Positions 1 through 11,779 of a stretch of 64,000 nucleotides of DNA are shown here, one piece after another; position 1 is the first letter of the stretch, and every line of letters starts with the position of its first letter. Below the pieces are notes generated by a model, which saw only the letters and a list, made by a program, of their open reading frames with translations, was not told the origin of the DNA and ran no database searches. The DNA is from Dillenia suffruticosa (Eukaryota; Streptophyta; Magnoliopsida; Dilleniales; Dilleniaceae), in the NCBI GenBank assembly GCA_033439265.1, contig JAVTVX010000001.1:21904608-21968607 (forward strand). The letters are read 5' to 3'. A program made the position numbers and the translations under genes.

Positions 1-514
1 CAAATACTTTTAATACACTTGACGATCAGTACCATTAATCAAATGGACAATCAGCAATTTTACTCTCAATAAGATACTGCTCAACTCTGGCTGAAAACCC
101 CAGGAGCATGATTTTTGTTGATCATGATGAATACTTAACTCGACCAGCCCAGAAATCTCTTCCTATAGCAGATTATGAATCCCAACCTATGCCATCCTCC
201 AGATTTCCAAATTATGCCCTTTTAACTTAATGGCTTCCCACTTCACAGTTAACGAATTTGCAAGGAAATTCTAGTTATAACAAGAACGCATACGTAAAGA
301 GCAGTAACTCATCTTTGAGAGGAGAGCATAAGCACTAGCACATGTTGTCTTGGATTTTTCTAGAAGCATCTCCCACAAACACATTGCAAGATATGAATTG
401 AAAGCAATTTTTGCCAAATAATCTCTCACGGCTAGCCGTCCTCAATTTACAGTATGTCTCATTGAGAGGCTGCTTTTACAACATGTTACCTCCTCTGGAA
501 TGGCGTTTCTCTAT

Positions 515-1252
515 TCAGCATGCAAACAAGGTAGCACATGCCAAAGGAAACAAAATGAGAGTAACAGCCACAACACCCAAAAAATCATTGTCAAACCCAA
601 AATAATCCTTCAAAAAGGTTGCCCCCGTCTTTCTTTCACTGCCAAATACGACTATTTCCTTGTGCATGTCTCCATACTGTGATGTGAGCATTGCAACAAA
701 TGTCCATGATGGCGGACACAAATAAGATAACCAACGCCACCACTTGGGTACCCGCTGCAAAGTAGTAGATATCGCATTATCGTTTAGTTAGTGAGGGTTC
801 CATAATTGAAAAAACGAATTGAATGATTGCAATCAGAGGAGAATTTCATAACTACTAAAGAATTTATTAAGGGTGCATATGAGAGATCAAATATATCAAG
901 GACAAGAATTTGGACAACCTCGCCATAGGCCATTTCTTGAAAATAAAATAAAATTTATAAATGAAGATTGCCAAGGATCTTATAGTAGAAGACTCACCGG
1001 TCTGGGTATCTCAAAACCAGCAAACAGATTCAAGATTGTGTAGCAAGAAGAGGCCAACATGGTGGCCACTTGAATATTCGGTGTCAAAGATACCACCAAC
1101 ATTCCAGGGTAGTTACAGAACTGAATCGCCAAAAACATGCTATAAAGTAGCCAGAAAATCTTATTAGCTGACCAGTAGAACCCAACCATGGGATTAGTGA
1201 TGATGACATAGATGAGTGCTCGTATGAACAAGTAGGGAATCTCCACAACCAC
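515..1252 (-). pseudogene. 3' remnant of a PDR-type ABCG transporter gene
   Basis: Two exons are legible: 1252-998 (85 codons) and 754-515 (79 codons plus stop), joined by a GT-AG intron in phase 0. The first encodes a membrane stretch beginning VVVEIPYLF and including the family motifs VGFYWSA, VSLTPN and NLFAGFEIPRP. The second gives RVPKWWRWLSYLCPPSWT, LTSQYGD and FLKDYFGF. This is the C-terminal half-transporter end of full-size ABCG (PDR) proteins, closest in memory to the ABCG31 group; the family exports hydrophobic compounds across the plasma membrane. The frame stops after LFAC, about ten residues short of the usual LNFQRR-like end. Minus-strand sequence at about 1335-1485 is only weakly similar to the exon expected next and lacks its normal join. 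No nucleotide-binding domain is seen up to BUD13. I call it a truncated remnant; a divergent gene with remote upstream exons is less likely. Confidence 0.72.
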
Positions 1253-3649
1253 CTACAAAAACAAATAATAGAAGAATGATAGAAAGAACAGAAAAAAAAA
1301 AAGACAAAATTAATGTAGTATATTTACACTAATATATGGAACCATGTTTCATCATCTCCCTGTCCACCAGCCGTGAGCAAAATGGTCCCATGAGAAGCTG
1401 AACACCCTGAACACCAATGACAGAAGTAAAAGACATAGCAATATACAAGGTTCGACTTAGGATGCTACAACTCACCCAGGCAGAAGAACAGCAAAATGCA
1501 CTAGAATTGGCGAGAAGAGGAACAACTATGAGAGAGCATCACCAAAGACAAAATGTATCAACCTCTACTAAAATTTGAAGCAGTTTAGGTTTCAGCTCAG
1601 CCCATCAAAAGACCTTCCCTCGTTTCACTATTTTTGGTTGTCAAAAGAAGATACGAGAGTACAAAATTCAAGGCATACGCACAACTAGTGCAGAAGACAT
1701 TGCAACCGTGCCTTCTTTTAGTGTCTTGAGCTAAGTTGATTCAGATCTGCAATTTTTATTGCGGAACCTTCAAATAAATCCAATTTTTATTGTGGAACCT
1801 TCAAATCAAATATTTTATAGTAAGAAAAGATCTCTTTGTGATGCTCAAAGAGAGTGGCAATTTTGATCGCCCTGGATTAATAAAAGGATCATTGCATGAT
1901 TGTTTTTTTAACTTTTTTAGCTTCCCATCATTTTGAATTTGAACCAAATTAATCCATCCAAGTTTGTTTTTACTGTGCCCCAATGATCAAACAGAGGCAG
2001 AGGTGGGACACGGACAATGCCACATATAGACAATCACAATCACCGTCCCCCTTTTGCTCTCAAGCCAAGGGAAAATCAACAGGAAAGAAAGTAGGTAGGA
2101 AGCTCACTTCTAACTGTCACAATTCAGTTGATTGTGCCAGTTTTTCTCTTATCTAATCAGTAACTAACAACTCCTAGTCGCCTTTGCTCTATGTTTCAAA
2201 ATTTGCATTCATTTGGTGAAAAACTCAGATCTCGTTCATACTGATACGGACCGGCTTTGATAATAAATGCCCATCAGCTTGATTGATTTCACCAGCTCTA
2301 CTCGTCAGTCCCGTTCCACTGGGTCCTTGGTTTTCTGATGCTGATTTCTGCAAATTGTGCTTCTAAATAATATACTGGGAGTTCACCCAATTCAAAAGGG
2401 GATCATCATCAAGAAGCCATATTCAACTTCCCCACTTCACCAAGTGGGGTTGTTAGCAACCTTGCATCTCCATCGACCACTTTTCCCAGTGGAATATGAG
2501 TCGGTACAACAGGTTTATTATTAAAAAGCTGGAACCCACATACTTTGTGATAGTTGAAGTGGAGAAAAAATATTGCAGCTCCTTCAGTTTTGTAACAACC
2601 GAAATGTCCAACCTTAGTTTGTAATCAAACCATCAATTTCTCATACTACGCATAAAACAGAGCAGCTAAAACCGACTGAAGAGAAACATCAAGCACAACC
2701 CTCAGCCCCAACCCACAATCTCAGGAACTTGCCAGCTTCAAGCGGGTCATCAAACAACAAAATCAAGCTTGGCATTAATAGACATGCCACTAAAATCAGT
2801 CCGGAGAAGGTTAAAAAACCGTTGAGACGAGTATAAAAACCAAATATCCTCTCCAAAATTTTTTGTTCTTTCAGAAATATTCCAGAATGTGATAATCACA
2901 ACACCAATAGCATGAGTTATTCATGAAAACTTAACTAGCCTACAATGAGAACACCTTCCAATAGCAGAAAACAACATTTATTGTCAGTGTCAAAAACCAT
3001 TGACCTAGATGGAATACAATGCTTAGGGCAGTAGGTGGGAGGTCATGCCCTTTCAAATGGGGTGGTTATCTCTACAAATATGTAGATCTTTCACACAGAA
3101 GGACATACCAAACATGGCATTAGAACTTCAGCAGTCACAAGGAATATGTACAGAGAATGTGTATGCAAACTAGGTCAATATCCTTCACAATACATCAGGC
3201 AATCACATATTTGATATCATGCCCATCACATATAAACAAATGAAAATTACTACAAAAGATTATACATACAAGTGTAACTACAACCTTATCTCTTAAGAAG
3301 CTCAGCTCCAGTATCTCAAGACTCTAAAATAAAACTAAATAAATAAATAACAAATAAAAAAATTCTTTTCAACAACTTTGCGGGCAAACCATCACCTAAA
3401 TCATGGCATAGGCTCTGTGCAGTGCAGATCACCGTCATATTCAAATGGTAAGCTCAGAAAATGAATAGCATCTGGGGGATGGATGTGTAGCTCCAGTTAC
3501 AATATGCAGGCAAGCAGATGTTTAGACTTGTAACTCATCCATGAGAGCACTGGCACAAGCACCCCGTGTATAATGTTTTCGAGAGGTATGCCCAAGGAAA
3601 TTGAATTTCTGAAAAGACAATAATACCCTTCACTTCAATTGGACAATTA
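1253..3649. other. Intergenic, nothing recognised
   Basis: This lies between the ABCG remnant and the BUD13 leader, which point away from each other. Apart from a possible decayed ABCG exon near 1335-1485 I see no coding sequence, RNA gene or mobile element. The sequence is ordinary AT-rich plant DNA. Confidence 0.5.
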
Positions 3650-4310
3650 TATTACGAGAAATTGCTCCTTGTACGTTCCCGAAATCTCGAACGGTGGGTT
3701 TCGGCTATTGAGAAGTGTGAGATGAGATCAAAGGAGAGAGACGAGAGACGGGAGGCTTAACTTGAAGGGGTTTTCTGTCACCTGCTCCCGAAATCTGATC
3801 AAGAAAGGCATTGTGAAAGGATTCAAGGTACGATTTCTGTCACCTGTTTTCTTCTTCTTCTTCTTTCTTCTTATGCGCAGCGGCAGTTATTTCGTTTAAC
3901 CGACATGGACTGGAAGTGTTTGAATATCGTTGGGGATTCAAACAATTTTACCTTTTGAATTTAGTTTTTTTTTTTTCAATTCGCTGAAATTTGGGTTCTT
4001 TTTCTTCATAAGCAATCCGCAAGCTTTCTTCGTAGGAGATTCAACCAAAAAAAAAAGCACTTGCATAAAATTTTGCTGACTACATGTTTGATAGAATGCC
4101 TGTTAAGTTCAATTTATATCTGATTATGAATCATAAAGCATTGCCCTGCAGCCTAGCATTAGCGTTAACCGTTATGGTTATTTGCTAGGGCTTGAATTAT
4201 ATTTAGACCTATGAACCATCCATCATATGACATATTCGGACTTTTGTTTTTTTTTTTTTTTTTGGTCTAATGATCCTGCAACCAGGAGAGTGATTTGAAA
4301 GAGAGGAACC
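3650..4310 (+). promoter_or_regulatory. Probable 5' leader of BUD13 with a leader intron
   Basis: A likely non-coding first exon ends at 3827 before a GTACGA donor. An acceptor after a long T tract and CCAG ends at 4285, leaving 25 bases of leader before the ATG at 4311. The leader intron is therefore about 3828-4285. The transcription start is not visible; the AGAGA-rich stretch near 3730-3760 probably lies in the first exon. Confidence 0.5.
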
Positions 4311-7300
4311 ATGTCGGGTTCAGCTTCAGTGTCCCTTAAAGAGTATCTGAAAAAATATCAAGACGGAGGGGAGGAGGAAAAGAAAAAGAAGAAGAGAAGG
4401 AAGAAAACAAAATCCGCAATGATGGGTGTCCTCGTTGTGGATGAAGATCCGGTTTGGCAGAAGCCGGTTGTGGAAGAAGAGGAACAAGATGATGATTCAG
4501 CTGGTAAGAATTTGGAAAACATGACCTAGATTTGTTATGGTTTGAGATTTAGCTTTTATTTTTTGATGGCTAATTTTATGGTGATTTATGGGCAGATGAG
4601 GAGAAGCCCCAAGTTGACGAAGACATTGAAGTCAAGCGACTTAAGAGGTTGGAGCAACTTAGAAGTCGTCCTTATCATGCCATTTCAGAGGATGGAAGTG
4701 GGTGGGTTGCCATTTCAGATGCTCCTATTAACTCTAACCTTAATACCCAAAATCCAGATATGTCGCCACCTTGTAGAAGAACTTGGAATGACTCGCCTTC
4801 ACCAGAACGTGATGTAAAGCCACGGGAACATGGAAAAGATGATAGTGACTTGTCACCGCCAAGACCACAAAGAAGGCATCATCATTCTCCGTCACCAGAG
4901 CCTGAATCAAAGCATCATGAAGCTGATGATTTGTCACCTCCAAGGCAGCGAACGAGGCGCTATGATAGTCCATCACCAGAACCTGAATCAAAACATCGAA
5001 GAGCTGATGATGACTTGTCACCTCCAAGACCACCAAGGAGGCGTCATCATTCTCCACCACCAGAACCTGAGTCAAAGCATGGTGAAGCTGATGATAACTT
5101 GTTACCTTCAAGGCAGCAAAGGAGGCGCTATGATAGTCCATCACCAGAATCTGAATCAAAATGTCAAAGAGCTGATGATGACGTATCCTATCCAAGGCAA
5201 CAGAGGAGGCGTCATCATGCTCAGTCCCCTGAACCGAATTTGAAACATGGAAAAGCTGATAATGACTTGTCACCTCCAAGGCCTCAAAGAAGGCATGATC
5301 ATAGTCCATCACCTAGACTAGCTTCCACTACTGATATTTCCCCACCTCGCCAACCTCGTTCTGAAATCTCTGACAACAAAGGGAGAAAGATTGAAAAATA
5401 TGATGCACCAGATAGTTCTCCCCATCGGCGAAGTCATGTGTCCCCAGTAGGAGATAATTCTCAAACTTCTTCACAGCCAGATCTTTCACCACCAAGAAAA
5501 AGCAAAAAGGATTTGGGAAGACCTAGATCTCCAAGTCTCTCTTCACAAAAGAACCATAGAACTGGGGCAGATTCCTCGCGATTATCTGCAGATCTTGACC
5601 TTTCACCACCAAGGGCAAACCGGAAAGAACCAAACCTCTTAAAAGAGCGGCCAAAAACTGGGTTGGTCACAGCTGAAGATATCAAGGACGAGATAGCTAA
5701 ATCTAGGAAAGATGATTGGTTAAGGTACGTAATTATCTTCACTAAATTTTGTCAATGTTTGTTCAGAACCATTGAATATAGGTCTTTGAACCCTATTTCC
5801 TGGGCTGAAGCTTTCTAAGCAGTTTTACATCTTGGTACAAGTTTTGCATGTAAGGCAAATTTTAAACTTACTTTTACAGATAGCAGAATTCTATTTTAGT
5901 TTTTTATGAGTAGATTGTCCATCCCTCACCTGCTCCTTTGTTTAGGAGAGGGAAGCTTTAGACCACTTATAAAGTTGTTGCCTTACAGGTTTATCCTCTG
6001 TTTAGACAAACTTAGGTCTATTTTCTGTATCCTCGGAATCCATATAATTTCTGTTTCCTTCATTCCAAGGGTAGCTAGGAGCAAAAGCAACACCATTAAG
6101 GATGACCTTCATTCTAACTAATATATGATCTTTTCTACCATGGTACGAGTCATTCAAACTAGTTTTTATAGGTATCCTTAGTTTACATGTTCTTACTGAG
6201 AATAAGTCACGTCCACTAGTTTCACTTATTTTGCTTCTTTCTTGAAGGTTTAAAGATATGGATCCTTCTATTAGTGGATGGGGTGCAGAACCTATATATC
6301 GTGATAAAATAACAGGTAAAGCATATTTTCTTATCTTGCCTTTCACATAATAAATTTTTCTTTCATTTTTACATGTGTTTCACTCAATATACCTGCAGGA
6401 GATCGAATATCTAAGGAAGAATACTTAAAATCACAGAAAAAAGAAGAAAAACCTAAGGTATGAACAAGTTAATCTCTCCGTGGTTTTCATACTGTAAACC
6501 ATTTGTGTGTATCATTTCATATTCACTCCCTACTGGCTTCATATGTTCTAGTCTTATGATGCTTTTGCTTCTCAATTATGATGTGAGATTTAGTTGATGC
6601 ATTCTCCTATTAACACTGTTGTACAGAACATTAGAATCTAGATAAATAGGAACTGTAATTATGTGAAGAACTTTCAAACTTTTGGGGTTGAGTGTGAACA
6701 AAATCATAAAATTGTTTTATGTTAGAAAAACAAAGCCAAAAATTTAAGTGCATTAGCAACATTAGTTCGCCATACATGATGATTTAGAAGGTGTGGTAAT
6801 TCTTGTTGTTCCATCTCACAATAGGTGTCAATGCCTATGCAATCAAAGAAGATAAAATATTCCCTAAAAAAGGCATAGCCTAAGTTATAACAGTGTAAGA
6901 AACCTAGCTTCCATGCAATTTAAATGGATTCAGCATATCATCTCTTTGAGTTGCTTGATAGAGAGTGCAAGGTTCTTTCATTCAATCTGAGGAAAGAAGA
7001 AATGTCATATAGAGAGAAGTTCTTCATTGCAATTCAGAAGGGGCAGTTCTCCTGTGGATTCTTTCAACTCCATGAATAAAGAGAGCAAGATGAGGAAGCC
7101 ACTTTCTGTTAGAAGATTTAAACAAAAATGAAAATAGTCAAACCATATTTTACTTAATAATTTGATTGAACAATCAAGTGCTCTGTCTTTATGTGGTCTC
7201 AATATTACCTTATGGCATTTGCAAACTTTGATGTGTGGAAACCAGTCCTTGAATTATTCCCTTTCTTATGTGCAACTCCCTTTTTACTTGGCGTCCACTA

Positions 7301-10221
7301 TCTAAGCAAATGAGCTTTTCATTTTTCTAAGCTGATTATTTTTATTTTTATTTTAAATAGAAAAGGAAGAATATATTAGACGAAGATAAAATGTACAAAA
7401 ACTTATTAGGAAACCAAGTCCTCAGAATTATTTAAGGGAAAAAAAGTACAAAAATACAAAAACCACAAAAAACTAATGCACAATTGCTACTTAATCCCTC
7501 TTCGAATATTCTATACTTTGGTCGTTAAAAACCTCAAAAGCATGAGCCGATACTCAAGTATATAACACTATTTTATCCTATAACAAACAAACTTTAATTG
7601 TCTGATACCAAAAAATGTTGTCATTGTGCTCTCTCCAAATACACCATGAAACAACAAAAAACACAATTCCACAATAATCCAATATCTTTTTTCCTCCAAA
7701 ATCTCTAAAATTCATAAGAAACAAATTAGAGATTTTCCTAGGGTAAACTGTATCATTGTCACTCATAGCAAAGAGGCGGTCCACACTCTTTGCAATACGA
7801 CAATATAAGTGAACTCTCATTTTGGAATTGGTATAGCACAAGATACAACATTCAGAGAGATAGTTTTACAAGGTCTCCTTTTTGTACAATCATTGGTATT
7901 AATTTTATTAAACACCATATGCCAAAAAAAAGCCAAGGATTCTGTCAAAATAACCCACAAGAACTATCACCAACTTTAAAGTACACCAAAGGAAATAAAA
8001 AATGGGAAATGAACTTCCAAGGACAACAATGTGAAACTCTCCCTCTAGCATTGGTATCCATCAATTCTGATGGAGACCATACTTGCTCTTTGTAACCCTA
8101 TGCCAAAGCGGTTTTCTAAAGGGAATCTCCATAGCCATTTACTTCCCAAAGAGATGTTCTTGGACACAACATTACCAAGATCAAGCCACCCTCAGACTTA
8201 GGTTTAGGTATTTGTTTCCAGCTGACCAAATGATCTTTTTTGTCTAACCCACTCCAGAACCCCCAAAAAAAAAAAAAAAAAACAAAGCTCATTTTCAATC
8301 TTGTCTGCTACCTTTATTGAAATTCTATAAAAGAGAAATATAAGGAATACTAGATAGACAATCAAGAATATGGGTGATACACCAACTTAAGGTAACGAAA
8401 GCTCCCTTCCACCTATCTAGTCTCCTAAGGATTTTATGAATGGTGAATATGCCCACAAAGTAATCCAGGTCTTACTAGACATTCATGTCAAGAAGTTCAC
8501 TCGTGGATATTAATTTTAAGTCCACAAAGTCTCTCAAAAATATTAAGAAGAGAATCATGTCCTTAAAGCCATCAATATCCTATTTGATAAACAGAGTATG
8601 TATCACTTGCAAATTGAGGATGAGACACATATACCTCATCTCTCCCTACTCTAAGACCAGAGAAAATACTAGCACAAATTTCTCTCTGATCAACCAACTC
8701 AAAGGGTCTACACAAAAAGAAAGGGAGAAAGAGGGCCATCCTGACTTAGCCCTTGCAATGCGGAGGACAGTTATTAGCTCTCCATTCATTATGAAAGAGA
8801 AGCTGACCAAACTCAAACACCCTGTAATTCACACTCTCCTTGAAGTCATAAATCCTTTATTGTGCATTACCTTGGAAACTGCTAATTATATCGCTTGTTC
8901 ATTTTTTGAACGTTACTAGGATCCAACACATGGCTATGATATCTTCAGAGATTATGAAACATAGCTTGGTCTTGCAACTAAATACTGCTTATTGTTTAAT
9001 AAAACAAAGTTAGTCAGAGCTTGGCCTCCACCTTTTAGTTCACAAGTAGTGAATATGTGCTGAAAACTAATATCTAGTTGCAAGAATTCTCTCTCACCTA
9101 TTTTGTCCCCTCTCCTGTTTTCTCTGTTTTTTTATCTCTTGATTGTCAGGGTTCATATTTGTTCACTTCATCAGTTGAAATGGTGAATAAAATTACTAAG
9201 CATGTAGGGCCTCATGTATATACATTTTAGTTAGTGGAGAGTCCTTTCAAAGTGGAATCTTTTGCATTTGTCTCTGCGTGAAATTGTACATCATAATTTT
9301 CATTTATTGCTTCTTAAATTTGAAAGTCCAACCTGTAAACAATATTTCTAATGATCAGGAGATAAAACTGGAGTGGGGCAAAGGCTTGGCTCAGAAGAGA
9401 GAAGCTGAAGCAAGGCAACTCGAGTTGGAAGCCGAGAAAGAGAAGCCTTTTGCAAGGACCAGGTATGGTTTAAGTGTGGCAAAACTAGCACTACTTTTGG
9501 TTGAGCTCTGTTATGGTGGTGTCCTGTAAAGTACGAGTACTGGCCTTACTCATTGAAACAAGTACTTACGTGAATGATTTCTTTCTGACCCCCTTTTCCA
9601 ACTATTTCTTTTACATTAGAGTCGTTACCTACAGAAAATCACTGGAGCATGCTCCTCCTTATTGTACCTGTCTTTTATCTGTTTCTGTGTTATTATCTCA
9701 AAAAGCAGAACTTTGCTTTCAGAGATGATCCTGAACTGGATAAAATGCTGAAGAATCGGTTAAGGTGGGGTGATCCAATGGCTCATTTAGTGAAGGTAAA
9801 TAATTTTTTTTTTACTTACCTAGATTTTTCTGTTTTAGAGAGATCTAATACATATTGTAACATTCTTGCAGAGGAAGCAGCCTGAGCCAGTTTTGACAGA
9901 CTTCGGTGAGAACGAGAAAATGAAAGAATCTGGGTTTGTTATTCCTCAGGACATACCTAATCACAGCTGGCTAAAAAGAGGATTAGATGCTGCACCAAAT
10001 CGATATGGGATAAGACCAGGGAGGCACTGGGATGGAGTTGACCGCAGCAATGGTACATTATCCACCCTTGTTGATGGTGCTTTTGCATATTTCCTGAAAT
10101 AATTCTGCCGGAGACCTGATTTTAGGAATTCTTGGCCCCATAGGCAGGGGAAGCCTATTTGCTGTTAATAACCTTGGCCAACGTGTTCTCTGTACGCGTG
10201 TGCGTGTGCATATGTGCATGC

Positions 10222-10268
<47 letters not shown>

Positions 10269-10469
10269 TTTCAACATGCCTAGGCTTTAGTTTAGTAGAG
10301 TTGGTTGGTGTATCATTTAGAACGTAATAAACCCATACTAAATATTAACCGAGTAATTTCAATGATGCTTCTTGTTGATGCAGGATTTGAAAAGCAGTTG
10401 TTCAAGAGAATGAATGAGAAACAGGCAACTGAACGTGAAGCATACCTTTGGTCGGTGTCTGACATGTGA
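4311..10469 (+). CDS. BUD13: BUD13 homologue, RES-complex pre-mRNA splicing factor
   Basis: Coding exons are 4311-4503, 4596-5724, 6248-6315, 6399-6457, 9359-9462, 9723-9795, 9872-10052 and 10384-10469. All have GT-AG borders and phases agree, giving 630 aa. The N-terminus SVSLKEYLKKYQDG followed by a lysine-rich run is typical of BUD13. A long middle region carries DLSPPR and SPSPEPES repeats. The C-terminal third is the conserved Bud13 domain: WGAEPIYRDKITG, WGKGLAQ, RWGDPMAHLV, GIRPGRHWDGVDRSNGFE and an end in EAYLWSVSDM. In yeast and animals BUD13 joins Snu17/RBMX2 and Pml1/SNIP1 in the nuclear RES complex, which promotes splicing and nuclear retention of pre-mRNA. Intron 4 (6458-9358) is unusually long because a LINE fragment sits in it. 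The gene runs tail-to-tail with the SPL gene. The ATG is the first after the leader acceptor and opens the family's expected N-terminus. Confidence 0.94.
4839..5314 (+). repeat. In-frame tandem repeats in BUD13 exon 2
   Basis: Roughly six units of about 28 codons (84 bp) follow the pattern DDDLSPPRxxRRxxHSPSPEPESKHxxA. Units alternate between an RHHS form ending HGEA-like and an RYDS form ending HRRA-like, which suggests the array grew by copying a two-unit block of about 168 bp. The motif DLSPPR recurs downstream as isolated copies up to about 5610. BUD13 proteins elsewhere also have SPPR repeats, which are low-complexity, probably phosphorylated regions. Confidence 0.85.
7330..8890 (-). mobile_element. 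L1-type LINE fragment in BUD13 intron 4
   Basis: Read on the minus strand, the order is reverse transcriptase then zinc-binding C-terminus. Around 8710-8760 lies a GLRQGDPLSPFLF-like block, and near 8610-8640 a decayed FADD box (HPQFASDTY). At 8298-8170 a WSGLDKKDHLVSWKQI / PKSEGG block follows, and at 7710-7620 SWCIWREHNDNIF, the usual end of plant L1 ORF2. A T-rich stretch at about 7330-7355 is the A-rich tail seen from the plus strand. An A18 run near 8263-8282 lies inside the element. Many stops and frame changes show it is dead. It is truncated at its 5' end and lies antisense to BUD13, accounting for much of the 2.9 kb intron. Confidence 0.8.
10223..10265. repeat. (GA)n microsatellite in BUD13 intron 7
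   Basis: An almost pure GA run of about 43 bases lies between coding exons 7 and 8, after a short TGTG/CATG-rich lead-in. Confidence 0.95.
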
Positions 10470-11779
10470 GAGGAGCAGCCAAGCAAGACGAGCCAACCAA
10501 ACTTCGTATGCAATATCTTGAATTGATTTGACACCACCCATGAGGAATAATTATCTATTTGTTCATTTTTGTTTCTCTTGTTCAACTTGTGAATATGTTA
10601 AGAGAGGCATACTGCCCATGATATTTGTTTGATTTCCTCATTAGTTTTCGTTACTTGAGGATGGAATTGCTGGTATTCCTGGATCATTGTTATCCAACTA
10701 TGTATTTACCATCCAACGCATACCGAGATCAGTGAAAAAGGGACGTTTTGAGTACTTGTAAAGGCCCTTTTTTGGTTGCTGAAACTAAATTTTTCATCAA
10801 CCTTATCTGAGAAATAATGCAGGGAAAGGCCTTTTAACTGCGGGATCAAATGATGCAATTGGAATCAAATAAGCCAAACCAAAGATTAAATGCACTAAAT
10901 TTTATATAACAATTTAGCATGGTATGTTTTTATTAAGAAAAGAATGTTTTAACTTGAAAGGTATTTAAACTTTGAAAATTTTTTATGGATTTGATCTACC
11001 TTTTAAATTATTTGATCCACTATGTTTGGCTTACTATTATCACTGCGACATCAAATCAAATGGTTAGAACTAGTAGAGCAAAATTCTCATAGAAGTCCTC
11101 CAAATGCCTCTATTGGCCATTGGTCTACGATACACGGCCATAGCCGAGTGATCTATCCTAGTTCAGGCCTGATACCAAGCTGAAATTTTAGAATCAAATC
11201 CACTCTACCACTTACATGTTTTGCATTGAATCACTTGAGGAATGAACTAAAATCCACAATGTCATCTAGTTTATCCAAGGGAATGCGATCACAAATGGTT
11301 TTCGAGGAGCTCTCCGGAGCCAAGGCATCAATACCATGGATCAAAATTTGAGAAATATGCCTAGCAATTCACCAACATGGGTAATAAGAGGCGAGGTACC
11401 ACGGTGTTGTGCTTGGTTTGCACCAACGCACACACTTGTTTGACATTTCTGATCCTCTCAAAACATCAAATTCCTATGTTAAAAGAAAAAAAAAATGTGA
11501 TTCTCTGTCATTTTCCATGGCAATAAAATGAAAACGAATAAGGTACACAAAAAGCTAGGGGCGAGGAGAGTGGCCCCCACAACACAGTTTTGCCACCCAG
11601 TGTTATTTGTTCACATGGAACATATTCTTTAGCTAGGGTCATGAGGGTTAACCAGTCTCCATGAGTTTAAAAATGGACTAACTACAGAGAAAGATTTTGC
11701 ACTGGCATCTATATTCATACAAGTTGTTGCTTCTACATGAATAAGACAAGGGAAAATTATCAAGTTAACAGACTGACCC
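10470..11779. other. Tail-to-tail spacer between BUD13 and the SPL gene
   Basis: It should hold both 3' untranslated regions. No reading frame, RNA gene or element is recognised. The plus strand around 10580-10830 probably belongs to the BUD13 3' UTR. Confidence 0.5.

Noticed and set aside
4740-5312. Long open frames on both strands across BUD13 exon 2
   Set aside because: They are by-products of the coding repeat array in the BUD13 frame; only that frame continues into matching exons and the Bud13 domain.
4839-5314. CRISPR-like regular spacing
   Set aside because: The repeats are coding, diverged and in a spliced plant gene; there are no unique spacers.
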